From Candidatus Auribacterota bacterium (GTDB lineage Bacteria; Auribacterota; JAFGBW01; JAFGJP01): 20,871 bases of DNA. Below, in pieces: positions 1-7,575 of this stretch. The stretch is taken from NCBI GenBank assembly GCA_016929035.1, contig JAFGJP010000168.1:1-20871 (forward strand), written 5' to 3'. Both the position numbers and the translations under genes were made by a program. The notes beneath the pieces were generated by a model, which did no database searches, was not told where the DNA came from, and saw nothing but the letters and a program-made list of their open reading frames with translations. Position 1 is the stretch's first letter, and each line of letters starts with the position of its first letter.

Positions 1-42
1 TCAGGATATTAACGCTTCGCGCAGATGTGTGATAAGTTTCCT

Positions 43-130
43 GAGGTTGCTTCGTCACGGAGCCTGTCCTGAGTCAGTCGAAGGGTTTGCCCGCAATGAC
101 GACATCTTACGTCCTACTTCCCACGTCCTG
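43..130. repeat. Composite interspersed-repeat-like segment
   Basis: Intergenic DNA downstream of the PilZ gene. Positions 43-60 (GAGGTTGCTTCGTCACGG) and 88-103 (TGCCCGCAATGACGAC) resemble the two ends of a widespread bacterial intergenic repeat, recalled from memory as reading CGTCATTGCGAGC...ACGAAGCAATCTC on the other strand. Between them lies AGCCTGTCCTGAG...GTCGAAGGG (61-85), which resembles another commonly dispersed intergenic motif. Positions 109-115 and 123-129 then repeat ACGTCCT with a 14-nt period. The identification rests on remembered sequence patterns; only one copy is in this window, so repetition in the genome cannot be shown here. Confidence 0.4.
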
Positions 131-137
131 CGGTCTT

Positions 138-734
138 TTATTGTCTCTTCCTGGCGATGGAGGCGATCTCTTGAAGTTTTTTGTTCAGAAAAGAGATCCT
201 GGCATTGAGCTCGTTCGTGATTTCCTGGTGGCGCTTTGTCAGGGTCGCGATATAGGCGTTGACGGAGAGAATCGACATAAGGGTCAGGGTGATGATAAAG
301 ACAAGCGTGAACACAAGGCTTAAAACGACTCTGGGGCGCCGGTTTGTTCTCCTGGAGAAATGAAGCAGTTTGATCCGGTGGAAGTCATCAATATAAGAAA
401 TGAAAAGGCCGAGATAATATTTTGAATTTTCAAAAGATTTGATCCACTTGATTTCTCCTTCAAAAGGAACAGGAGCATCGACGATGGGAAGATGCACTTC
501 CCCTTTCGTGATGGCGTTAAAAAGGTTTCTTTTCTGCAGGCCTTTATCAAAAATAGCCACTTCGATCAGCATGCCCTCACGGCTGTAGTTCCTGGAAAAC
601 CCCTCTATCCTTTCCTGGATAAGAGGAATGCCGTCATCGTTGTAAATTTTGAAATAGAGGGGAAGGTAAAGCTCAAAACGCTCAAATTTTCTCTTTTCCT
701 TGATTTCTTCCGGGCTCAAGAGAGATTTGTTCAT
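138..734 (-). CDS. PilZ-domain membrane protein with coiled coil
   Basis: Likely c-di-GMP receptor, 198 aa. The N-terminal PilZ domain shows the two ligand-binding signatures: RxxxR (R15-KFE-R19) and NxSxxG (N49 to G54). A single hydrophobic segment at about 136-160 should cross the inner membrane, and a charged, helical, coiled-coil-like tail follows (about 163-195). The start is placed at ATG 734 because AGAGG lies five bases upstream; a TTG at 767 is also in frame but would overlap the preceding gene and lacks a good ribosome site. It is the last gene of the minus operon, 25 nt after the prepilin-like gene. PilZ proteins commonly control exopolysaccharide export, pili or flagella; which one applies here cannot be read from the sequence. 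The fusion of PilZ to a TM segment and coiled coil suggests signalling to a periplasmic or membrane partner (inference). Confidence 0.8.
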   Translation of the reverse strand: MNKSLLSPEEIKEKRKFERFELYLPLYFKIYNDDGIPLIQERIEGFSRNYSREGMLIEVAIFDKGLQKRNLFNAITKGEVHLPIVDAPVPFEGEIKWIKSFENSKYYLGLFISYIDDFHRIKLLHFSRRTNRRPRVVLSLVFTLVFIITLTLMSILSVNAYIATLTKRHQEITNELNARISFLNKKLQEIASIARKRQ

Positions 735-759
735 ACCAACCTCTGCAGGTCCTTTCCCA

Positions 760-963
760 TCATTCAAGAAGACCGTTTTTGTAAAGCAGAGTGCCGTTTT
801 TTATAATGGTCGACAGATACTTTTCTGCATTTGTAGCTGCACGTTTTTGTATATCCTGATACCTGGGTATAACTACGGATGCGAGGACTGCCAGGATGAG
901 GCAGGCCAGAAGAAGCTCTATAATCGTCAGCCCTTTTTGATTATTTTCTAAACGTGAAGACAT
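760..963 (-). CDS. Type IV prepilin-like / pseudopilin protein
   Basis: Short protein (67 aa from the ATG at 963) with a class III signal: leader MSSRLENNQKG, then LTIIE with the conserved Glu at +5 of the mature form, then a long hydrophobic helix (LLLACLILAVLASVVIP) and a short hydrophilic tail of about 35 residues. Prepilin peptidase would cut after the Gly. The mature protein is small for a major pilin, so a minor pilin or pseudopilin fits better. An in-frame ATG at 1083 overlaps the legF stop as ATGA and would add 40 residues (ending 107 aa), but that extension contains its own hydrophobic stretch and is unlike any prepilin leader, so the 963 start is preferred. The ribosome site at 963 is weak. 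It sits between legF and the PilZ gene, an odd place for a pilin. Confidence 0.72.
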   Translation of the reverse strand: MSSRLENNQKGLTIIELLLACLILAVLASVVIPRYQDIQKRAATNAEKYLSTIIKNGTLLYKNGLLE

Positions 964-1079
964 TTTTTTGATCTTTATGTTTATTCGACCAGTTAGAGAA
1001 TAGCACTTTTTATCTGTGTTCTCCAGCAAAAAGTAAGGAGATAAAAGGATGACCGCGCCCTTCTGAAAACGCGGATTAT

Positions 1080-1775
1080 TCATTCAAGCAAATACTGGTA
1101 CAGCTCTTTGTTTCTTTCAAAAACGCATCGGCATTTCTCAAAATCTTTTTCGTAATCGATATTCACGTTTTCAGGGTGATTCTCAATGAGCGGGAGGGCA
1201 TGTTCTCCAAGAGCAGAATTTTTTTCAATCGTCTCTTTCGGGCGGTAGATATAAAGACTGCCGCAGGGAACAAAAGAAGGTTCGATATCCTGTGTCCTTG
1301 TGCCCTGCGGATAGTCCCCGAACCAGTAGCCGTTACGGATATGACCGGTAAAAAATCTTGTCTCAAATACCGCTAGGAGGCAGGAAGCTTTATTGTCTGA
1401 ACGAATAAGCTTCAGCCCTTCTGAGATCAGGTCTTTTCGCCTTAAAGGGCTTGTTGGCTGAAGCAGAATAACATATTCAGGTGAGGAATCTTTTTTCAGA
1501 CGAAAGTAGACATCCTTGAGAACATCAAGAGTGCTGGTATGCTCTGTAGCCAGTTCATCCGGCCTCCACATGACTTCGACGTTTTCTTTTTCAGCAATGG
1601 CTGAGACATCCCTGTCATTCGTGCTGACAATAATCCTCTGGATATCCCTGCAGTATTTCGCTGCCTTGATGGAAAAAACGATTAAAGGCTGTCCTTCGAT
1701 CGCTCTGATATTCTTGCCGGGAACTCGCCTGGAACCTGCTCGGGCCGGGATAACGGCAATGATCTCTCCCTCCAT
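1080..1775 (-). CDS. legF: CMP-N,N'-diacetyllegionaminate synthetase-like (NeuA/PtmB family)
   Basis: Cytidylyltransferase that activates a nonulosonic acid with CTP to CMP-sugar, the last cytoplasmic step before transfer. The 231-aa protein has the family's nucleotide-binding N-terminus (IPARAGSRRVPGKN, residues 9-22), QPTSPLR in the middle, and a C-terminal NIDYEKDF. The length is normal for the family. Start chosen at ATG 1775, which has GGAG six bases upstream and puts the beta strand right after the Met; ATG 1787 adds four residues without a ribosome site. It lies 17 nt after the Gfo/Idh gene. The assignment to legionaminate rather than sialate or pseudaminate comes from the surrounding LegB/C/H/G/I/PtmE set; the synthetase sequence alone does not prove the substrate. 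KdsB is unlikely given the neighbours and motifs. Confidence 0.88.
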   Translation of the reverse strand: MEGEIIAVIPARAGSRRVPGKNIRAIEGQPLIVFSIKAAKYCRDIQRIIVSTNDRDVSAIAEKENVEVMWRPDELATEHTSTLDVLKDVYFRLKKDSSPEYVILLQPTSPLRRKDLISEGLKLIRSDNKASCLLAVFETRFFTGHIRNGYWFGDYPQGTRTQDIEPSFVPCGSLYIYRPKETIEKNSALGEHALPLIENHPENVNIDYEKDFEKCRCVFERNKELYQYLLE

Positions 1776-1792
1776 AATATGCTCCATACGTA

Positions 1793-2803
1793 TTAGTCAA
1801 AAAGAGGGACTTTAACGGTTGTCGAATAAGCATGGGACCGCCTTATCCCTTCAATGACCTGCATCGTTTTTAGTCCGGATTCCCCCATGATCAGGCTTGT
1901 CTGCTTTCCCTGACAGGCCGCAACAAAGTCTCTTAATTGATCGTGATAGATTGTGTCAAAGTCAATGTCGAATTTTGATTCATTCCAGCTTTCGTTATCT
2001 TTGGTATGATAGCGGATCGTTTTTGTCGGCAGATCGGCGATCAGGACACCTTCTGTTCCTATTATTTTGCAGAAACGGGATACGTTGAACTGCAGGAGAT
2101 CCAGATGCAGCTCTCCATAGATCCCATTTTTAAATTGAAAGAGTGCGGTAACAATATCGTCGCTGCTGATCTCAAGGTCAGAGATTTGTCCCACATAGCC
2201 TTTGACTTCGGCAATGTCGCCGAAAAACCATTGAAGATAATGGATCTCATGGCTTATGTCCAGCAAGGCCCCTCCTCCACCGGTTTTCCATGACATGTAA
2301 AAGTCCCGATAGTCTTCCCATGGATGCCATTTGGGAAGGTAGAGTCCGGCTTCTGCCCGGACGGAGAGGATCCGGCCCAGTGCCCCTCCTTGGATGATCT
2401 CTTTTGTCTTTAACAGAACGGGGTGCTTGGGCAGCATGTATCCCATAGCCAGCACCCTGCCTGCCCGCTTTTGAGCAAAAACAAGTTCATCGCATCCTTC
2501 GATCGTATGCGACATGGGTTTTTCCAGGTAGATATGAAAACGGCCTGTCTTTGATATTTCGCTGATGACAGGTATGTGCCGTGATGTCGGAACACAGATA
2601 ATAAGGGCGTCTGCTTTTTTAACCGCTTCCTCAAGCTGGCCGGTCGCCCTGACTCCCGGAACTTCTTCTGACAATTGTTTAAGCCGGTCCTTATTTGTGT
2701 CATAGCACGTGATCTCAGACAGTCCAAGTTCATCTTTTAAAAGAACGCAATTTTTTAAATGCCTTTTCCCGATGGAACCTGTTCCGATAATGCTGATCTT
2801 CAT
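1793..2803 (-). CDS. Gfo/Idh/MocA-family NAD(P)-dependent oxidoreductase
   Basis: A 336-aa sugar dehydrogenase-like protein. The N-terminal Rossmann fold starts with GTGSIGKRH (residues 7-15), and the EKP signature of the family, whose Lys is normally catalytic, is at 94-96. A C-terminal alpha/beta substrate domain follows (for example the GGGALLDISHEIHYLQW stretch). AAGGAG lies just upstream of the ATG, a strong ribosome site, and a promoter-like element precedes it at 2870-2897. Campylobacter legionaminate loci also carry a protein of this type (PtmF, from memory), proposed to help supply the amino-sugar precursor, so a role in precursor supply or in tailoring of the nonulosonate is plausible. 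The substrate is not determinable. It lies directly before legF. Confidence 0.85.
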   Translation of the reverse strand: MKISIIGTGSIGKRHLKNCVLLKDELGLSEITCYDTNKDRLKQLSEEVPGVRATGQLEEAVKKADALIICVPTSRHIPVISEISKTGRFHIYLEKPMSHTIEGCDELVFAQKRAGRVLAMGYMLPKHPVLLKTKEIIQGGALGRILSVRAEAGLYLPKWHPWEDYRDFYMSWKTGGGGALLDISHEIHYLQWFFGDIAEVKGYVGQISDLEISSDDIVTALFQFKNGIYGELHLDLLQFNVSRFCKIIGTEGVLIADLPTKTIRYHTKDNESWNESKFDIDFDTIYHDQLRDFVAACQGKQTSLIMGESGLKTMQVIEGIRRSHAYSTTVKVPLFD

Positions 2804-2869
2804 TTTTTCTCCTTTGTTTCAGAGGGGCTGAATTTTGTTTTATGCTTGCGCCACAGCTTTTATGACATA

Positions 2870-2897
2870 ATTATATATGGTTTTGTTCGGATTGCAA
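2870..2897 (-). promoter_or_regulatory. Sigma70-type promoter before the Gfo/Idh-legF-pilin-PilZ genes
   Basis: On the minus strand TTGCAA (2892-2897, 4 of 6 consensus) is separated by 16 bases from a perfect TATAAT (2870-2875). It lies in the 218-bp gene-free gap between the deacetylase-like gene and the oxidoreductase gene, the widest gap in the minus operon, and would give a leader of about 60 nt. It could supply separate expression of the last four genes. Only the sequence match supports it. The rest of the gap (about 2898-3021) shows no convincing terminator. Confidence 0.6.
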
Positions 2898-3021
2898 GAA
2901 TGAACCAGGTTTTTTTGACGCGTTTCCAATAACTTTCCCGAAGAGCTCCATCAAAAAGTGATTTTTGTAATTCCGGAATGATGTCTTTCTTTTAAGGAGA
3001 GCATGGTTCTGCATGTGCTTT

Positions 3022-4299
3022 TCACAGAAGGATTGTTTTTGTTCCGGTATTCCCGCTGGCATTTGATGCGCCGACGCCGATGCGGAGGGTCTTTTCCGGC
3101 CGGATACACGTGTAAGCCCACCTTGTTTCGCTTTCCTGCGTGGGGTTGTCCCTGTAGAAAATACCGTTTTCTTCTTCAACGGCAAGGAAGGGTATCGGCC
3201 CGAAAAGAGGCTGGTCAGATGTTATCAAGAAAGTTCCTTTTTCCCTTTCGATGGAAAACAAGGGGGCCGGACGTTCTTCCAGTGCACAGGCCTTTCTTGC
3301 CGCGTCAAGAGCATTGGCGTATTCCCAGTCCACGTCAGCGTAGCAGCGGGCGACGTCTTTTATCAGAGATGCCGCTTTTTCTATTTTAGGCCGCATGTCG
3401 CGCCGGTCATGACTGCTGTAAGCAAGGATGACCTTGTTTCCCTCTTGAGCGGATTGAAAAGCTTTTTCGACCTCGCTTCTATCAAGCATGATGTTGTTGC
3501 TGTCAAAATCAAGACAGCGAAAGATCCTTCTTTTCATCCGGCCGGGTTTCCGGTAATCATAGAAATCAGGATGATAGGCGCCCCATGTAACCGGGGAGAA
3601 ACGCCAGTCCTGCTGTGAGCCCGGCTCATAGATGTTTTTTTCTAATGAGTGACAGGAATAGTCAAAGGGAATGAACTGCTCCAGCCAGAAGCTGAGGTCG
3701 TTGCGCTCAATGTGCCCTCCGGCCCTGAAGGCAGACGGAAACCAGCTCCGCTCGATGATGCGCCTTGCCAGCACCTGCTCATGGTAATCATTATTAGTCC
3801 AGCATGTGTTGTAGTGAAGAGCATGATTTCCGACAGGTACGGTGTGGAAGTGCCATCCCATGGCGTCATTATAAAGGTTTTTATCGAGAAAGCGCATGTA
3901 CTTGTCCCAGACAGCATGGAATCCTTGAGCCTTATCCCGCGGATTATCCCTGTATCCCACGACATCGACGATAAACCATGTGAATGTGTACGGATTGCCC
4001 TTGGGGTCTGCGTATTTTTGCCTGTAGTCAATACAGGTGACGGCTCTTATCATTTCTTCCACATCATCCCAGCGGGACAGATAAGCCAGCCTTTTGGGGG
4101 CGACGAAGTCAGCGGCTTTTTCTTCCAGACCGCCGAGATCGATCTCCTTTTTCTGGATCTTTTGAAGGAGTTTCTGTGAAGGCTCCATTTTGATTCCGAA
4201 GCGCTCATGAAATCTTTGAAAAGTCGCCTCAAGGGTCTCATGAAGAGGCCCTTCCGTATCAACGCAGTGGGTGATGTAGACAGTTCCTCTTTTTGTCAT
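3022..4299 (-). CDS. Polysaccharide-deacetylase-like (NodB-fold) protein
   Basis: A 425-aa cytoplasmic protein with no signal peptide or membrane segment. It begins with a beta strand followed by HCVDTEGP (residues 11-18), like the first Asp motif of NodB/CE4 deacetylases. GWHFH at 148-152 could give two metal-binding His, and FRAGGHIERND (191-201) looks like the later Arg-containing active-site motif. The order Asp, His-x-His, Arg fits that fold, but the spacing is longer than in classical CE4 enzymes and the C-terminal 120 residues match nothing I recognise. It may remove an N-acetyl or other acyl group from a cytoplasmic sugar or nucleotide sugar. It starts 3 nt after the stop of methyltransferase B, implying translational linkage. 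Family assignment is by motif reading only; the substrate is unknown. Confidence 0.62.
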   Translation of the reverse strand: MTKRGTVYITHCVDTEGPLHETLEATFQRFHERFGIKMEPSQKLLQKIQKKEIDLGGLEEKAADFVAPKRLAYLSRWDDVEEMIRAVTCIDYRQKYADPKGNPYTFTWFIVDVVGYRDNPRDKAQGFHAVWDKYMRFLDKNLYNDAMGWHFHTVPVGNHALHYNTCWTNNDYHEQVLARRIIERSWFPSAFRAGGHIERNDLSFWLEQFIPFDYSCHSLEKNIYEPGSQQDWRFSPVTWGAYHPDFYDYRKPGRMKRRIFRCLDFDSNNIMLDRSEVEKAFQSAQEGNKVILAYSSHDRRDMRPKIEKAASLIKDVARCYADVDWEYANALDAARKACALEERPAPLFSIEREKGTFLITSDQPLFGPIPFLAVEEENGIFYRDNPTQESETRWAYTCIRPEKTLRIGVGASNASGNTGTKTILL

Positions 4300-4302
4300 T
4301 GC

Positions 4303-4983
4303 CTATTCCTTATCGGCCGATGATGCCTTTGGTAATGTGTTTGTGCAGAACAGCACCAGGTCATCCCGGCACTCGTTCAGCGGCTTTCCCGAACGGACAT
4401 CCTCCTGCTTATAAATAATAAGACATTCATCAATAATAAAATGTTTTTTTACCGCATCATAGAATGCAGAATAGTCGGGTATATGTTCCTTGCCGATAGG
4501 TTCTGGCGGAATAAAAGCAGAGAGGACAAGGAGGCCGTGCGGCTTTAAGAGCCGTTTTAATGCGGCCAGTCCGCTTTGCATCTTATCCAGAATATACTGG
4601 AATACGCCGAGACAAAGGACAATATCAAACGAATGCTCCGGGAAAAAACCTCCTGAAAGAAAATCATGTTCATGGAGCATGCCGGAAAGGCCGAAGCGCT
4701 CTATGCCCTTTTGAATGGCGGTTCGGCTGATGTCGCACCCTTTCGCGTCAATGCCCCGGGAGCGCAGAAAGTATACAAAATCACCGTAACCGCAACCGAC
4801 ATCGAGAAGAGAAACGTTATCTCCCCTGTCTTTTGCGGCATTAAGAATCAGCTGGTGCTTTGGGGTGCTGGTCATGTGCTGGCTTGGCCACACATCACCG
4901 CAATGCGCGTAGGCGCCTTCAAAATCACCCCTTACAGTGTTGTTTTCAAAATCAAAAATATACTGGTGATAATCTTTTTTCAT
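4303..4983 (-). CDS. Class I SAM-dependent methyltransferase B
   Basis: A 226-aa methyltransferase. The SAM-binding motif I is LLDVGCGYGDF (about residues 59-69), with an acidic motif II (KGCDISRTA) and a motif IV-like FDIVLCLGVFQYIL. Its N-terminus (DYHQYIFD, DFEGAY, DVWPSQ) and core closely match methyltransferase A (6888-7538) on the other side of asnB; by eye they share roughly 40% of residues, so they are a duplicated pair. The first 45 residues form a shared non-Rossmann cap that may recognise a common acceptor. It is 20 nt after the asnB stop and 3 nt before the deacetylase-like gene. It could methylate a hydroxyl, amine or carboxyl of the sugar; the acceptor is unknown. Confidence 0.85.
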   Translation of the reverse strand: MKKDYHQYIFDFENNTVRGDFEGAYAHCGDVWPSQHMTSTPKHQLILNAAKDRGDNVSLLDVGCGYGDFVYFLRSRGIDAKGCDISRTAIQKGIERFGLSGMLHEHDFLSGGFFPEHSFDIVLCLGVFQYILDKMQSGLAALKRLLKPHGLLVLSAFIPPEPIGKEHIPDYSAFYDAVKKHFIIDECLIIYKQEDVRSGKPLNECRDDLVLFCTNTLPKASSADKE

Positions 4984-5003
4984 TCTGTATCTTAATAATA
5001 GAT

Positions 5004-6860
5004 TTAACCATGATCAAACATTTCCTTAAACCATAACAAAACATTCACGTACTGAAAAATGTGAAAGCTTGAGCGTGGCGAGGGTACAGAGCAGAACCGT
5101 TTGTATTCTTTGAGAACTTCTTTTTGATTGAGAATATCAAGCTGTTCCATGTCTTTTGAATGGAAGAGTTCCGTTATCCATGGCCTCAGCGCATCCTGAA
5201 GCCACTCGCGCTGCGGATCGACAATGGGTACCTTCGGACGTTCTAAAATGCGTTTTGGCAGATAACGTTCTGCCGACCGGCACATGAAGTATCGCTGTTG
5301 AAACCGGTTAATGCGGGCTTCGACGCTTGTCTGAAATGACATTTCGACGATGCGGTGGTCTAAAATGGGAACACGAGCTTCCATGGAAGAGGCCATGGAT
5401 GCGCGGTCTGAGTACCGGAGGGCTCTGGGCAGAAGGACATGCCGGTAATCCATATATTGAACGTTGTCAAGATATGAGGAAGTAAGCTTCTGCAATGCCG
5501 GCTCCTTATCCTTGAACTGGTCCAGAAAAGAAGGGCCCAGACAGGGCAGAGACACGAACGGGACGCCGTCATGTGTGGCAGTTCCCGGGCGGAGCGATGA
5601 CTGGACGTTTTCAATGAAGCGCAGAAAATGCTGCTCTTCAGGTATGTTGTAACCGGACAAAAATCCCTTTATCAGAGGAAGCGTGTCGGTTCCGTTTGCT
5701 TTTTTCAATATATCCATAATATAGGCGGCGCTGTAATAATGGTAGCCTGCTCCGAGCTCGTCCCCTCCGTGACCTTCTATGAGGATGATATATCCCTGGC
5801 GCCGGGCCTCTTCATAGATCTTGTGGCGCGCCAGGATCACCATGGAGGTTATCGGAGATTCATGAAACCGTATAACGCGTTTCAGCGCTTCAGGGACTTC
5901 CTTAAGGGAAAGGGTGACCAGGTTCCAGGGGATGTCCAGCGCATCTGAAACCTGCCTGGCGCGGGTGGCTTCACCTTTTTGCAGTTCGTAATCATAGGTA
6001 AAGCTTGCCGGTTTTCCGTCTCCCATGAAATCATGAAGATAGCATGTCAGCACCGATGAATCAATGCCTCCGCTTAACATGGATCCCAATGTCACATCAG
6101 CGCGGATGCGCAGCCTTACGGAATCTTTCAGCAGTTCCGAATAGCGCTCAATGGCTTCTTCAGGGCCGATCAGCGGCTTGTTGCTGATGATCTCGCCGAG
6201 ATTCCAGTATTGCTTTTCGGTCAGCTTGCCGCCGGGCTCATAGATCAAATAGCTTCCGGGATTGACCGAATAGATGTTTTCAAAAAAAGATTTTTCATCA
6301 TGGTCGACGAGACCCCAGCGAAGAAAATCATAGAGAGTGCGGTAGTCGGGCTTTTTGGGAAAACCGGCCGCGAACATGGCTTTAGGTTCTGATGAAAAAT
6401 ACAGTTCATTATTGTAAAAACCATAAAAAAGGGGCTTGATGCCCACGCGGTCACGGGCAAGAAAAAGATGATTTTTTACGCCGTCCCATATAGCCAGTCC
6501 GAACATCCCGTTAAACATCTGCAGGCATTCTGGGCCTTGTTCCATATAGGCATGCAGTATGGTTTCTGTATCTGTGCGGGAGCGCCAGTTTTGAAAACTG
6601 AGTTGAGGACGGATTTCATACCAGTTGTAGACTTCTCCGTTATAACAAATAACATAACGGCCGCAGGGGCTGACCATCGGTTGCGCCCCCTGCTGGGTTA
6701 AGTCGAAAATGGCAAGCCGCCTGTGGCTGAGACCTACGGTTTCCGTATGCCATACGCCGCTTCCGTCCGGCCCCCGGTGGGCGAACGCCTCAGCCATTTT
6801 TTTCAGGGCTTCTTTTTTGTGCTCGTCTATTGTACCGATTATTCCTGCAATACCACACAT
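5004..6860 (-). CDS. asnB: AsnB-type glutamine-dependent amidotransferase
   Basis: Asparagine-synthetase-B family, 618 aa, class II glutamine amidotransferase. The start is ATG 6860 because the next residue is the N-terminal nucleophile Cys2 (MCGIAGIIG); an upstream GTG at 6869 would bury it. The glutaminase domain (about 1-220) has RGPDG and YNGEVYN; the synthetase domain has the PP-loop SGGIDSS (263-269), which binds ATP to adenylate a carboxylate. These enzymes move glutamine nitrogen to a carboxylic acid. Copies in surface-glycan loci are thought to amidate uronic acids or other carboxyl sugars rather than make asparagine, and its position between two methyltransferase paralogues supports such a role (inference). 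A nonulosonate C1 carboxyl or a uronate are candidate acceptors. Confidence 0.85.
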   Translation of the reverse strand: MCGIAGIIGTIDEHKKEALKKMAEAFAHRGPDGSGVWHTETVGLSHRRLAIFDLTQQGAQPMVSPCGRYVICYNGEVYNWYEIRPQLSFQNWRSRTDTETILHAYMEQGPECLQMFNGMFGLAIWDGVKNHLFLARDRVGIKPLFYGFYNNELYFSSEPKAMFAAGFPKKPDYRTLYDFLRWGLVDHDEKSFFENIYSVNPGSYLIYEPGGKLTEKQYWNLGEIISNKPLIGPEEAIERYSELLKDSVRLRIRADVTLGSMLSGGIDSSVLTCYLHDFMGDGKPASFTYDYELQKGEATRARQVSDALDIPWNLVTLSLKEVPEALKRVIRFHESPITSMVILARHKIYEEARRQGYIILIEGHGGDELGAGYHYYSAAYIMDILKKANGTDTLPLIKGFLSGYNIPEEQHFLRFIENVQSSLRPGTATHDGVPFVSLPCLGPSFLDQFKDKEPALQKLTSSYLDNVQYMDYRHVLLPRALRYSDRASMASSMEARVPILDHRIVEMSFQTSVEARINRFQQRYFMCRSAERYLPKRILERPKVPIVDPQREWLQDALRPWITELFHSKDMEQLDILNQKEVLKEYKRFCSVPSPRSSFHIFQYVNVLLWFKEMFDHG

Positions 6861-6887
6861 GGCAATCACTGTTGGCCTATGAAGACA

Positions 6888-7538
6888 TCAGGTTTTTTTA
6901 CATACCAGGAGCATGTCAGTGATGCAGTCAGACAGTGCATCGCCGCGCGCAACGGCATCGCGCTGATAGAACTTAACAGCTTCAATGACCTGAAAGTACT
7001 TCCTGATGAAAGAGATGAAATCTTCATACGATCCTATTATTTCTTTTCCGATAGGGTTTTCGGGGATGTGAAGCGATGTAAAAAATAAGCTGTCCGTCCG
7101 TAAAACCCTTTGTATTTCCCTTAAACAAAAATCGCGTTTTTCCAATAAAAACCACAGGACCCCTAAAAGGAGAACGCTGTCAAATGCGCTGTCATTGTAT
7201 GACAGGCCGTTACAGATGTCTTCTGTTTTCAGCTGACCATGGTCGCCGAAACGCTGCAAACCCTTTTCAATGGCCGTACGGCTGATATCAATGCCCACGG
7301 CATCAAATCCCCGCTCACGCAGGAAGTTGACAAAATAACCATAGCCGCAGCCGATGTCCAGAACGCGAAAAGGCCTTTGCCGGTCCTGGATAATGCCGTA
7401 TATCGTCCGGTAAAAAGCCGATTCCGTACAGTACTGTGACGGCCATACGTCCCGGCAGTTTTTATAAGCTCCTTCAAAATCATTGATGAGCTTACGATTC
7501 TTTGTATCATAGATATATTGATGGTAGTCGCTGCTCAT
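6888..7538 (-). CDS. Class I SAM-dependent methyltransferase A
   Basis: A 216-aa methyltransferase with motif I VLDIGCGYGYF (about residues 59-69), the acidic motif GIDISRTA and FDSVLLLGVLWFLL in the motif IV region. It is the paralogue of methyltransferase B: both start with a DYHQYI(Y/F)D, DFEGAY, DVWPSQ cap and share an IP(E/P)(N/E)PIGKE motif near the C-terminus. Alignment of the two N-termini fixes the start at ATG 7538 (MSSDYHQYIYD); an in-frame upstream start at 7601 would overlap legG by 26 nt and add unrelated residues. It lies 37 nt after legG and 27 nt before asnB. The acceptor is unknown; two diverged copies suggest two positions or two substrates. Confidence 0.85.
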   Translation of the reverse strand: MSSDYHQYIYDTKNRKLINDFEGAYKNCRDVWPSQYCTESAFYRTIYGIIQDRQRPFRVLDIGCGYGYFVNFLRERGFDAVGIDISRTAIEKGLQRFGDHGQLKTEDICNGLSYNDSAFDSVLLLGVLWFLLEKRDFCLREIQRVLRTDSLFFTSLHIPENPIGKEIIGSYEDFISFIRKYFQVIEAVKFYQRDAVARGDALSDCITDMLLVCKKT

Positions 7539-7575
7539 TGTCCCATGCTCACGTACGGCCAATGGTTGAATAATG

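Noticed and set aside
87..323. Plus-strand gene opposite the PilZ gene
   Set aside because: It runs antisense to a well-supported coding region and has no domain or ribosome site.
1053..1074. Terminator after legF (CCGCG/CGCGG hairpin on the minus strand)
   Set aside because: Only a 5-bp stem with a 12-nt loop and no T-run directly after it.
964..1083. Forty-residue extension of the prepilin-like protein
   Set aside because: The ATGA overlap with legF is tempting, but the extension has a hydrophobic stretch and does not resemble a class III leader, whereas ATG 963 gives a standard one. It remains possible.
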